Shown: positions 25,025 to 32,962 of the stretch, one piece after another
How the letters are laid out: every line of letters begins with the position of its first letter
Numbering within the stretch: position 1 is the first letter of the stretch
Assembly: GCF_009665255.1 (NCBI RefSeq)
Contig: NZ_CP035686.1
Coordinates: forward strand, 868,001 to 932,000
Direction: 5' to 3'
From: Vibrio metoecus
Lineage (GTDB): Bacteria; Pseudomonadota; Gammaproteobacteria; Enterobacterales; Vibrionaceae
Length of the DNA: 64,000 nt
Notes under the pieces: generated by a model
What the model was told of the DNA's origin: nothing
Databases searched by the model: none
Seen by the model: only the letters and a program-made list of their open reading frames with translations
Program-made: the position numbers and the translations under genes

Positions 25025-27301
25025 TTATAGAGATTCAGTGAAAGTACGAGCGATAACGTCTTGTTGCTGTTCAGCAGTCAGAGAGTTAAAGCGTACTGCG
25101 TATCCAGATACACGGATAGTCAGTTGTGGGTACTTCTCTGGGTGCTTAACTGCATCTAGCAGAGTGTCACGGTTCAGAACGTTAACGTTCAGGTGTTGGC
25201 CACCTTCAATGCCAGCTTCGTGGTGGAAGTAACCATCCATCAGACCTGCTAGGTTAGCACGTTGTGAACCTTCATCTTTACCCAGTGCATTTGGCACGAT
25301 AGAGAAGGTATAAGAGATACCGTCTTTCGCGTGAGCAAATGGCAGTTTGCCTACTGAAGTCAGAGATGCTACCGCACCTTTCTCGTCACGACCGTGCATT
25401 GGGTTCGCACCTGGTGCGAATGGAGCACCTGCACGACGACCGTCTGGTGTATTACCTGTTTTCTTACCGTATACCACGTTTGAAGTGATAGTCAGGATAG
25501 ATTGAGTTGGTACTGCATCACGGTAAGTTTTCAGTGAACGGATCTTGTTCATGAAACGCTCAACCAGTTCACAAGCGATGTCGTCAACGCGTGCATCGTT
25601 GTTACCGAATTTAGGGTAGTCGCCTTCGATAGTGAAATCGACTGCTACACCGTCTTCGTCACGAACAGGTTTTACTTTCGCGTACTTGATTGCAGACAGA
25701 GAGTCAGCGGCAACAGACAGACCTGCGATACCACACGCCATAGTACGACGTACGTCACGGTCGTGCAGAGCCATCAGAGCAGCTTCGTAGCTGTACTTGT
25801 CATGCATGAAGTGGATGCTGTTCAGTGCAGTGACGTATTGAGTCGCCAACCAACCCATGAAGTGATCCAGCTTGCCCCATACATCGTCGAAGTCCAGAAC
25901 TTCGTCCATGATCTTAGGCATTTTTGGACCCACTTGGATTTTCAGTTTCTCATCCACACCGCCGTTGATTACGTACAGCAGAGTTTTTGCAAGGTTTGCA
26001 CGAGCGCCGAAGAACTGCATGTGTTTACCGATCACCATTGGTGATACACAACATGCGATAGCGTAGTCATCAGACTCGAAGTCTGGACGCATCAGGTCAT
26101 CGTTTTCGTACTGGATAGAAGACGTATCGATAGATACTTTCGCACAGAACTTCTTGAAGCCTTCAGGCAGTTGCTCAGACCAAAGAACAGTGATGTTTGG
26201 CTCTGGAGATGGACCCATGGTGTACAGTGAGTTCAGGAAGCGGAAGTTAGTACGTGTTACCAGCGTACGACCGTCCAGACCCATACCGCCCATAGATTCA
26301 GTTGCCCAAATTGGGTCGCCAGAGAACAGCTCATCGTATTCAGGAGTACGTAGGAAACGAACCATACGCAGCTTCATTACGAAGTGGTCGATCATTTCCT
26401 GAGCTTCTACTTCAGTGATCTTGCCGGCTTTCATGTCGCGGTCAATGTACACGTCTAGGAAAGTAGAAGTACGGCCAAGAGACATTGCAGCACCGTTTTG
26501 AGACTTCACCGCCGCTAGGTAGCCGAAGTAAGTCCATTGGATTGCTTCTTGTGCTGTTTCTGCTGGGCGAGAAATATCGTAACCGTATTTCGCAGCCATC
26601 ACTTTCATTTGGCCTAGTGCACGGTGTTGCTCTGCAATTTCTTCACGCAGTTGCATGGTCATTTGCAGATCTTCACCGTTTTCGAATCTTTCCTGTAGAG
26701 ACTTGAACTGTGCCAGTTTGTCTTTCATTAGGAAGTCGATACCGTACAGTGCCACACGACGGTAGTCACCGATGATACGACCACGGCCGTAAGCATCTGG
26801 AAGACCAGTCAGAACGCCTGATTTACGACAAGCCAGAATTTCTGGAGTGTAAATGTCGAATACGCCAGCGTTGTGTGTTTTGCGGTATTCAGAGTAGATT
26901 TTTGAAACTTGAGGATCCAGTTCACGGCCGTAGGCTTTGCATGAACCTTCCACCATACGGATACCACCGTTAGGGATGATTGCACGTTTCAGAGGAGCAT
27001 CAGTTTGTAGACCAACGATTTTTTCTAGGTCTTTGTTGATGTAGCCAGCGTCGTGAGCTGTGATGGTAGAGATAAGAGAAGTGTCGAAATCAACAGGAGC
27101 GTGAGTTGAGTTTTCCTGTCTGATACCTTCCATTACTTTGTCCCAAAGCTTGTTAGTTGCTTCAGTACCTTCAGAAACTAGGAAAGATTCGTCGCCTTCG
27201 TACGGTGTGTAGTTCTTTTGAATAAAATCACGAACGTTAACTTCGTTTTGCCAGTCACCTGCCGCAAAACCTTCCCAAGCTTTAGCAAATTGCTCTGCCA
27301 T
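25025..27301 (-). CDS. pflB: Pyruvate formate-lyase (formate C-acetyltransferase)
   Basis: A 758-residue cytosolic glycyl-radical enzyme (E. coli PflB 760) that turns pyruvate and CoA into acetyl-CoA and formate in fermentation. The catalytic adjacent cysteines are in AIACCVSPMVIG (about residue 417) and the radical glycine is in the C-terminal RVSGYAVRFNSL. ATG 27301 gives the family N-terminus MAEQFAKAWEGFAAGDW and follows AAGGTAGG; a longer frame to 27388 would be untranslated leader. That leader has marked secondary structure and is described separately. Its strong codon bias is consistent with a highly expressed gene. Confidence 0.97.
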   Translation of the reverse strand: MAEQFAKAWEGFAAGDWQNEVNVRDFIQKNYTPYEGDESFLVSEGTEATNKLWDKVMEGIRQENSTHAPVDFDTSLISTITAHDAGYINKDLEKIVGLQTDAPLKRAIIPNGGIRMVEGSCKAYGRELDPQVSKIYSEYRKTHNAGVFDIYTPEILACRKSGVLTGLPDAYGRGRIIGDYRRVALYGIDFLMKDKLAQFKSLQERFENGEDLQMTMQLREEIAEQHRALGQMKVMAAKYGYDISRPAETAQEAIQWTYFGYLAAVKSQNGAAMSLGRTSTFLDVYIDRDMKAGKITEVEAQEMIDHFVMKLRMVRFLRTPEYDELFSGDPIWATESMGGMGLDGRTLVTRTNFRFLNSLYTMGPSPEPNITVLWSEQLPEGFKKFCAKVSIDTSSIQYENDDLMRPDFESDDYAIACCVSPMVIGKHMQFFGARANLAKTLLYVINGGVDEKLKIQVGPKMPKIMDEVLDFDDVWGKLDHFMGWLATQYVTALNSIHFMHDKYSYEAALMALHDRDVRRTMACGIAGLSVAADSLSAIKYAKVKPVRDEDGVAVDFTIEGDYPKFGNNDARVDDIACELVERFMNKIRSLKTYRDAVPTQSILTITSNVVYGKKTGNTPDGRRAGAPFAPGANPMHGRDEKGAVASLTSVGKLPFAHAKDGISYTFSIVPNALGKDEGSQRANLAGLMDGYFHHEAGIEGGQHLNVNVLNRDTLLDAVKHPEKYPQLTIRVSGYAVRFNSLTAEQQQDVIARTFTESL

Positions 27302-27333
27302 GACATACCTACCTTTATGAGTAGAAAAAACAC

Positions 27334-27434
27334 GTACTGTCTTCGCCGTTGAGCCAGCTATCCCCGAGGGGAGCAGTACACTCTTCAATAACGATATTCA
27401 AATGCAATCAGATACTGTTTGAATATGAATATCG
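27334..27434 (-). promoter_or_regulatory. Structured 5' leader of pflB
   Basis: Just upstream of pflB, GTACTG (27334-27339) is complementary to CAGTAC (27374-27379); the 34 bases between hold a second small hairpin with a CCC/GGG stem (27362-27364 with 27369-27371). In the mRNA sense the outer stem is followed by TTTTTT (27325-27330), giving a terminator-like look. Further upstream is a 9-bp inverted repeat CGATATTCA (27392-27400) / TGAATATCG (27426-27434). These are direct observations; a regulatory role is inference. Confidence 0.5.
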
Positions 27435-27486
27435 CTATTAGTTCCTTTAATGTAGTCACTCTACGCTAAAAAAATTTCGTAAACCT

Positions 27487-27500
27487 TAAACTAAATCAAT
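27487..27500 (-). promoter_or_regulatory. Weak FNR-like site upstream of pflB
   Basis: On the minus strand the sequence TTGATTTAGTTTAA has a perfect left half TTGAT and a poor right half compared with TTGAT-N4-ATCAA. FNR and ArcA control pfl in enterics, so a site is expected, but this one is marginal. Confidence 0.3.
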
Positions 27501-27525
27501 AAAAGTTAAAAATTTAAAATAAAGT

Positions 27526-27551
27526 TTGGGTAGCGCAGTTGCGCTACCCAA
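27526..27551 (-). terminator. Hairpin after the DUF3360 gene
   Basis: An 11-bp perfect stem, 27526-27536 with 27541-27551, ending 13 bases after the DUF3360 stop. On the minus strand it is followed by AACTTTATTTT, a weak T run, so termination may be partial and allow some read-through towards pflB. Confidence 0.7.
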
Positions 27552-27564
27552 TCAAGAATGGTGA

Positions 27565-29106
27565 TTACAACCAGGCTTGTAGACCATATTGGCTTTCCAA
27601 CATGCCCACAGCAAGCATAGCAATCAAACAGATGATAAGCACGCCGCCCGGGATCACAACTTTATCTACGAATGACAATTTTGCTGCGCGCTCTTTGTCT
27701 CCGATAAGACCGTTGTTATCCAGAAGCATAGTTAGAGCCCATGCCAGTACAGGGTTCACGACTGCTGAACCAAAGATACAGATACCTGCTGCTTGTGAAT
27801 CTTTGGTGTTTTTGATCATTTGCATGCCAGCTTCAAGCAGTGGTAGGAATACACCCACTAACAGAGCACAACGCATAACAGGTGGCCATACCGCAGCATC
27901 CATCGGGAAGCCAAGGATAGCAATCGTCATCACGAGACAGCCGAGGATGATCGCACCGCCTGGAATTGGGCGTTTGGCAATCGCCGCTGGAATCATGTAT
28001 GTACCCCAAGATGACGTGATGTTACCACCACCCAATGCGGTACCCACCATTTGGCGAATAGAACACATGGTCATGGTGTCATCCACATCCATCAGCACTT
28101 TTTCAGTACGTCTTGGATAGTTCAGCTCTTGGAAGATTCGGTGGCCAAGGAAGTCTGGTGACCACATGGCAACGGCCAGAATGGCAAATGGCAGTGATGC
28201 AATGAAGTGTTGCAATGTTGGCATACCCAACATCCAACCTTGCTCAGTGCTGCCCCACCAGTAAACAGGGTTCAGATTTGGCAAGCCCATTTGGGTTTCA
28301 AACTTCAGATCAAAACCTGCGCCTAAAGCCAGCGCAATAATCAACCCCGTAAAGGCACACACCGGAATGGCTAACCAGCGTAGGTTAAACTTAGCGAGCA
28401 GAGCATAAATCACAATGTTTACACCCAGTACGACTAAACCTATATACCCCATGCTGCCAGCAGCGATATCAGCAGATTGTAAGCCGACGGCCCACTCCTG
28501 TATCGACGTTATTTGGCTCATTGTGCCGGTGAAACCGAGGAAAATGAGCAAACCACCTGCTGTTCCCTCAGAGGTGAGGTTCACCAGTTTGGACCCACCT
28601 TTGAAGTAACTGAGTAGCAGACCGAATACCCCAAGAAGAATTGCAAGAGCGAGAGGGTGAGCACCGGCGAGAGCGATAGAACCAATCAAAGGGATCATTG
28701 GTCCGTGGTTGCCTGCTAGGTTTGCACGTGGGTTTAAGAAACCAGACGCGATGACACAGAAAAATAGGGCAGGGAAGAGCATTTCTACACGAGCGACTTC
28801 AATCGCAAACTCTTTACCCAGTGTAATGTGATCCCAAGCTTGAGTTAGGCCATCAGCCCAAGACATCATTACCGCGGAGTACATTGAGATAATGCCGATG
28901 GTACCCGCAAGAGCAGGAACTAAATCTTCTAACTCAAAGCGAAAATCTCGCCCAGGTAAGTTGAGACCAAAACGGCGTGGCTTCATGATTTGTAGTTCAT
29001 GATCCAGATATTCTGAGCGAGTCGCAAACTCAGACGCTGGACGATGAAGCTCCCGGTAGCTTTTCGTCTCAATGTCTGAGCGCTCTTTGTTCATAACGTC
29101 TGACAT
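27565..29106 (-). CDS. DUF3360 family membrane transporter-like protein
   Basis: A 513-residue polytopic protein with about 12 hydrophobic segments after a soluble N-terminus of 65 residues. It belongs to DUF3360, a family I know mainly from Vibrio and relatives, with the general look of a SulP/NCS2-type anion or nucleobase transporter (Gly- and Pro-rich segments such as NLTSEGTAGGLLIFLGFTG and GTALGGGNITSSWGTYMIPAA). The start at 29106 has GAGGAATC upstream; an ATG four codons earlier is possible. It is followed on the same strand by pflB after 263 bases, the place occupied by the formate channel gene focA in E. coli. A near-perfect FNR box lies upstream. The substrate is unknown; formate or another fermentation anion is a hypothesis. 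Confidence 0.8.
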   Translation of the reverse strand: MSDVMNKERSDIETKSYRELHRPASEFATRSEYLDHELQIMKPRRFGLNLPGRDFRFELEDLVPALAGTIGIISMYSAVMMSWADGLTQAWDHITLGKEFAIEVARVEMLFPALFFCVIASGFLNPRANLAGNHGPMIPLIGSIALAGAHPLALAILLGVFGLLLSYFKGGSKLVNLTSEGTAGGLLIFLGFTGTMSQITSIQEWAVGLQSADIAAGSMGYIGLVVLGVNIVIYALLAKFNLRWLAIPVCAFTGLIIALALGAGFDLKFETQMGLPNLNPVYWWGSTEQGWMLGMPTLQHFIASLPFAILAVAMWSPDFLGHRIFQELNYPRRTEKVLMDVDDTMTMCSIRQMVGTALGGGNITSSWGTYMIPAAIAKRPIPGGAIILGCLVMTIAILGFPMDAAVWPPVMRCALLVGVFLPLLEAGMQMIKNTKDSQAAGICIFGSAVVNPVLAWALTMLLDNNGLIGDKERAAKLSFVDKVVIPGGVLIICLIAMLAVGMLESQYGLQAWL

Positions 29107-29696
29107 ATGATTCCTCATATTTGTAAAAGTAAGTAATTCAGTTGTGAATACTGTTTCATTGCATGAATGAATAAGGTGTTAAAGCGTTTTTGAGAACAGT
29201 CAAATAAATCATCTCTAACACAAATACTGATCATTATAATGACCTTATATTTGCGGCGAGTTTAACGTGCTTATCAATAATGTCGATTGATCTTGATCAC
29301 TTTAAGAATAAATATGAAATAAAACTACACATGCCTAGAGATATCAGGCACATAGGGGTTTTTTACTTTGAAATATTTTTTCATCTTGCGTGTTTTATTA
29401 CACTTTAATCGGATAAAAATGGCTTAAAAAAACTAAGGGAATTCTGGGTGTCATCAACCCAAGTCTATTTCGCGTGTGACGATGTTAAAAAAATATTAAT
29501 AAATATTTTGTGGTGAAATGAGTATTTATTGGCATTTTCAAGTTTTATTCACTCGCTAGTGCATTAACCTGCAAATTAAATAACTTTTCAGTCATATTTT
29601 CATGGTTAATAATTTGTTGCGCTTGCCTTGGTTGAGTGTTAGCTTGTTTCAAAAATGAACAGTGAAGTTCATCGATAAAACAGGGAGCGTTAGCGC
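29107..29696. other. Divergent AT-rich intergenic region between DUF3360 and the amino-acid transporter operon
   Basis: A 590-base gap between two divergent start codons. It is AT-rich and holds promoters for both sides, although I cannot fix them by eye. The clearest element is the FNR-like box at 29287-29300. I looked for an ArgR operator before the transporter genes and saw no convincing one. No convincing small gene is present. Confidence 0.6.
29287..29300. promoter_or_regulatory. FNR-like box upstream of the DUF3360 gene
   Basis: TTGAT-CTTG-ATCAC differs from the FNR consensus TTGAT-N4-ATCAA at one of ten defined bases. It lies 180 bases upstream of the DUF3360 start and about 400 bases from the divergent transporter gene. 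With pflB as the neighbour, oxygen control of DUF3360 is plausible. Confidence 0.55.
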
Positions 29697-30467
29697 ATGA
29701 CGGATGTACCCGCGCTTGAGATAAAAAGCCTACACAAAACTTTTGGACAGAATGAAGTGCTGAAAGGGATCTCCCTTCAGGCACTCAAAGGCGACGTGAT
29801 CTCCATCATCGGTTCGTCTGGGTCTGGAAAAAGTACCTTTCTACGTTGTATTAACTTGCTAGAAACACCTACGTCCGGTGAAATTTGGGTTAAAGGTGAG
29901 TTGATCCAAATGAAAACCTCACGCCAAGGCATAGTACAACCCGCCAAAGAGAAACAAGTGCAGCGTATTCGTTCACGCTTAGCGATGGTGTTTCAAAGTT
30001 TCAATTTATGGTCACATATGACTGTGTTGGAAAACGTAATAGAGGCACCCGTACATGTTTTGGGGGTGCCAAAAGCTCAAGCAATCGAACTTGCTGAGCG
30101 TTTATTACATAAAGTTGGGCTTTACGAGCGTAAAGATTACTACCCTGGACACCTTTCTGGTGGTCAGCAACAGCGTGCTGCTATTGCTCGGGCTCTTGCC
30201 GTTGAGCCTGAAGTGATGTTGTTTGATGAACCCACATCGGCGCTAGACCCCGAATTAGTGGGTGAAGTGCTAGGCGTAATGCGTGACCTAGCAGAAGAAG
30301 GGCGCACTATGCTGGTTGTAACGCATGAGATGGCTTTTGCTCGTGATGTCTCAAATCATGTGATGTTCTTACATCAAGGCAAAGTCGAAGAGCAAGGTAA
30401 CCCAGAAAAACTGTTTAAAAATCCCGATTCAGAGCGATTAAAGCAGTTTATTTCATCTATTTATTAA
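29697..30467 (+). CDS. Basic amino-acid ABC transporter, ATP-binding protein (HisP/ArtP type)
   Basis: A 256-residue ATPase closely resembling HisP of enterics. It has Walker A GSSGSGKST (about 41-49), signature LSGGQQQRAAIARAL, Walker B VMLFDEPTSALDPELVGEVL and the H-loop VVTHEM; FQSFNLWSHMTVLENVIEAPV is characteristic of the polar amino-acid branch. ATG 29697 follows AGGGAG. It is first in a four-gene set (ATPase, binding protein, two permeases). The substrate is probably arginine, histidine or another basic amino acid, judged from the HisP-like ATPase and HisJ/ArgT-like binding protein. Confidence 0.9.
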   Translation: MTDVPALEIKSLHKTFGQNEVLKGISLQALKGDVISIIGSSGSGKSTFLRCINLLETPTSGEIWVKGELIQMKTSRQGIVQPAKEKQVQRIRSRLAMVFQSFNLWSHMTVLENVIEAPVHVLGVPKAQAIELAERLLHKVGLYERKDYYPGHLSGGQQQRAAIARALAVEPEVMLFDEPTSALDPELVGEVLGVMRDLAEEGRTMLVVTHEMAFARDVSNHVMFLHQGKVEEQGNPEKLFKNPDSERLKQFISSIY

Positions 30468-30590
30468 CGTAGGTGAAAGCAATTGGATTCAAAGAGCTAA
30501 CGGCATGTATTGCTCGTCACTCTCGGATGTAAATTCTGTTTAATCATTACTAAACACAACATAAAGACAAACAATCACAGGAGTATGGAT

Positions 30591-31367
30591 ATGAAAAAGT
30601 GGTTAGTTGCGACGGCATTAATTGCCACAACAATCAGTGGTGTCACGCAAGCCAAAGAATGGAAGACGGTGCGTTTTGGCATCGAGGGGGCATACCCTCC
30701 TTTTAGTTGGACGGAATCCGATGGTTCACTGAAAGGGTTTGATGTCGATATGGCCAACGCGTTGTGCACAGAGATGAAAGTGGAGTGTAAGATCGTGCCA
30801 CAAGACTGGGATGGCATTATTCCATCACTGCTCGCACGTAAATACGATGCGATCATCGCGGCCATGTCAATTACTGAAGAACGTAAAAAGAAAGTGGATT
30901 TCACGGGTAAGTATGCGTTGATCCCCAATAAATTCATTGCCAAAAAAGGCGCCAACTTGGCCTTTACCAAAGAAGGTTTGAAGGGAGTGAAGATTGGTGT
31001 GCAACGTGCGACCACACACGATAAATACATTTCCGATAACTATGGTGATTCTGTCGATATCGTTCGTTATGGCTCATTTGATGAAGCATATCTCGATCTC
31101 GCAAACGGTCGAATTGCGGCAGTATTGGGTGATGCATCAGCACTGGAAGAAGGGGTGCTGAACAAAGCGGGCGGTGATGCTTATGAATTTGTGGGTCCTT
31201 CACTGACTGATCCTAAATGGTTCGGGGAAGGTTTTGGTATTGCCGTTCGTAAGCAAGATAAAGATTTGACCGAAAAGCTTAACGCTGCGATCACTTCACT
31301 GCGTGAAAAGGGCATCTATCAGCAAATTGAAGCGAAATACTTCAAATATGATGTTTATGGTGATTAA
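30591..31367 (+). CDS. Periplasmic basic amino-acid-binding protein (ArgT/HisJ type)
   Basis: A 258-residue solute-binding protein with signal peptide MKKWLVATALIATTISGVTQA. The mature part has the family 3 signature: VRFGIEGAYPPFSW, GSLKGFDVDMANALC, and an RRKV-like EERKKKVDFTGKY. The two Cys in ANALCTEMKVECK match the disulfide of HisJ/ArgT. Of two ATGs (30585 and 30591), 30591 has the better distance to AGGAG (30579-30583). It should capture a basic amino acid in the periplasm. The binding protein is normally needed in excess over the permeases, which fits the structured spacer that follows it. Confidence 0.9.
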   Translation: MKKWLVATALIATTISGVTQAKEWKTVRFGIEGAYPPFSWTESDGSLKGFDVDMANALCTEMKVECKIVPQDWDGIIPSLLARKYDAIIAAMSITEERKKKVDFTGKYALIPNKFIAKKGANLAFTKEGLKGVKIGVQRATTHDKYISDNYGDSVDIVRYGSFDEAYLDLANGRIAAVLGDASALEEGVLNKAGGDAYEFVGPSLTDPKWFGEGFGIAVRKQDKDLTEKLNAAITSLREKGIYQQIEAKYFKYDVYGD

Positions 31368-31368
31368 T

Positions 31369-31478
31369 TCGCGATTTGATCCCAATCTATGGGATAGCGA
31401 TTAACGACCTGTATCCGGGCTGTTGGCTACTCGTTCCTGATGTCACCAATAGCCCGACCTTTACCCATAGGGAACGAG
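31369..31478 (+). promoter_or_regulatory. Structured intercistronic element that could sequester the permease ribosome site
   Basis: Directly after the binding-protein stop: hairpin A, TCGC (31369-31372) plus ATCCC (31379-31383) paired with GGGAT (31391-31395) and GCGA (31397-31400); hairpin B, an 11-bp stem with one G-U, 31416-31426 with 31446-31456, loop of 19. The ribosome site AGGGA (31469-31473) lies in CCCATAG (31464-31470) plus GGAACGAG (31471-31478). CCCATAG is the perfect complement of CTATGGG (31387-31393) in hairpin A, and GGAACGAG the perfect complement of CTCGTTCC (31430-31437) in the loop of hairpin B. The complementarity is seen directly; a pseudoknot or translational switch is inferred. 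Confidence 0.6.
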
Positions 31479-31479
31479 A

Positions 31480-32220
31480 ATGCTGAATTTACAAGGTTAT
31501 GAAGCTTCGATTGCCAAAGGGGCTCTGGTCACCATTGAAGTTGCACTGCTCTCACTATTGCTCGCGGTCATTTTGGGTATGCTCGGTGCCTTAGCGAAAA
31601 TGGCGCCCTATCGTTGGGCACGCTGGATCGCCACACTCTATACCACCATTATTCGTGGTATCCCAGATTTAGTCTTGATGATGCTGATTTTCTTCGGCGG
31701 ACAGATCTTCCTGAATAATGGGCTCAGTAGTATTAATGAGTTCCTTAATCAATGGTTCACACAGAGTGATCCTAATCATGAATGGGTATCGTACCTACCT
31801 GATTATATTGATGTTAGCCCATTTGTTGCGGGTGTTTTGACCATAGGTTTTATTTTTGGTGCGTATATGGCGGAAACATTTCGTGGTGCGATTCTCGCAG
31901 TGGATAAGGGTGAGTTAGAGGCGGCGAAGGCTTACGGAATGAGTTCTGCTATGAGTTTTCGGCGCATTTTATTACCGCAAATGATTCGTCACGCAATCCC
32001 TGGATTTGGCAATAATTGGTTGGTGTTACTCAAAACCACGGCTTTGGTCTCGATTATCGGCCTAGAAGATATGGTACGCATTAGTTCACTTGCGGCGGGC
32101 TCAACCAAAATGCCGTTTACCTTTTATATGGCTGTTGCGGTTATCTTTTTGTTTTTTACCAGTGTATCCACGGGCTTGCTCAAATTGGTAGAACGCAAGT
32201 TCAGTATTCATACGAGGTAG
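31480..32220 (+). CDS. Basic amino-acid ABC transporter permease (HisQ/ArtQ type)
   Basis: A 246-residue inner-membrane permease with about five helices. It holds the BPD signature loop EAAKAYGMSSAMSFRRILLPQ-like region (about residues 147-167), where it couples to the ATPase, and the N-terminal ASIAKGALVTIEVALLS of the HEQRo group. A loop of about 35 residues (LSSINEFLNQWF to LPDYID) between helices is longer than I expect for the family. Translation starts at ATG 31480 with AGGGA, which may be masked by RNA structure. It forms a heterodimer with the next gene product. Confidence 0.9.
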   Translation: MLNLQGYEASIAKGALVTIEVALLSLLLAVILGMLGALAKMAPYRWARWIATLYTTIIRGIPDLVLMMLIFFGGQIFLNNGLSSINEFLNQWFTQSDPNHEWVSYLPDYIDVSPFVAGVLTIGFIFGAYMAETFRGAILAVDKGELEAAKAYGMSSAMSFRRILLPQMIRHAIPGFGNNWLVLLKTTALVSIIGLEDMVRISSLAAGSTKMPFTFYMAVAVIFLFFTSVSTGLLKLVERKFSIHTR

Positions 32221-32222
32221 AC

Positions 32223-32900
32223 ATGGACTTTTCTCTTATTATCGAAAGTTTACCCGTTTACTTAAGCGGTCTATGGACTACGGTATGGCTGGTTAGCCTC
32301 TCATTAGTGATCGGTTTGATGTGGGCTATCCCGCTGGCGATTGCGAGAAATAGCAAGCAGCAGTGGCTGAGCTACCCCGCATGGGGATACATCTATTTTC
32401 TGCGTGGGACACCGCTGTTGGTACAGTTGTACCTCATCTATTATGGTATGGACCAGTTTTTTCCAGTGAAAGGAACGCTTTGGGAACATGCGTGGTTTTG
32501 TGCTTTGGTGGCGTTCATTCTAAACACTTCCGCCTATACGGCAGAAATTGTTCGTGGCGCAATTAATGGCTTACCTAAAGGCGAGGTTGAAGCAGCAAAG
32601 GCTTATGGAATGAGCAGTTGGCAGACCTATAAGAGAATTATTTTACCCAGTGCACTACGACGAGCATTACCTGCGTACAGTAATGAAGTGATTTTTATGC
32701 TGCATGGGAGTGCGGTGGCTGGCATTGTGACCATTATGGATTTAACGGGAGCCGCACGTTTAGTGAACTCACGCTACTATGCGCCATTTGAGGCTTTTTT
32801 GAGTGCTGGGCTGTTTTATATGTCGCTGACGTTTATCATTCTTTGGTGTTTTAAACAGGCAGAAAAGCGTTTTCTTGCCTATTTAAAACCACGGAGCTAA
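32223..32900 (+). CDS. Basic amino-acid ABC transporter permease (HisM/ArtM type)
   Basis: A 225-residue permease starting two bases after the previous stop, so the two are translated together. It has LSGLWTTVWLVSLSLVIGL at the N-terminus, YFLRGTPLLVQLYLIYYG, and the coupling loop EVEAAKAYGMSSWQTYKRI. Both permeases carry the EAAKAYGMSS block, as expected for a heterodimer. The operon ends at the hairpin at 32907-32931. Confidence 0.9.
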   Translation: MDFSLIIESLPVYLSGLWTTVWLVSLSLVIGLMWAIPLAIARNSKQQWLSYPAWGYIYFLRGTPLLVQLYLIYYGMDQFFPVKGTLWEHAWFCALVAFILNTSAYTAEIVRGAINGLPKGEVEAAKAYGMSSWQTYKRIILPSALRRALPAYSNEVIFMLHGSAVAGIVTIMDLTGAARLVNSRYYAPFEAFLSAGLFYMSLTFIILWCFKQAEKRFLAYLKPRS

Positions 32901-32906
32901 TGGAAG

Positions 32907-32931
32907 CCCCCATCGTGTGATGTGATGGGGG
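32907..32931. terminator. Hairpin between the transporter operon and xthA
   Basis: An 8-bp stem CCCCCATC (32907-32914) with GATGGGGG (32924-32931) and a nine-base loop, lying between two convergent genes. The following T content is poor, so it is a terminator or 3'-end stabiliser of moderate certainty. Confidence 0.55.
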
Positions 32932-32962
32932 TAGTCTAACTCACACCGCGACATGGTGGGAA

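Noticed and set aside
27302..27388. An N-terminal extension of PflB by 29 codons
   Set aside because: The extension is not part of the PflB family, and ATG 27301 has a good ribosome site. The extra sequence is better read as leader RNA.
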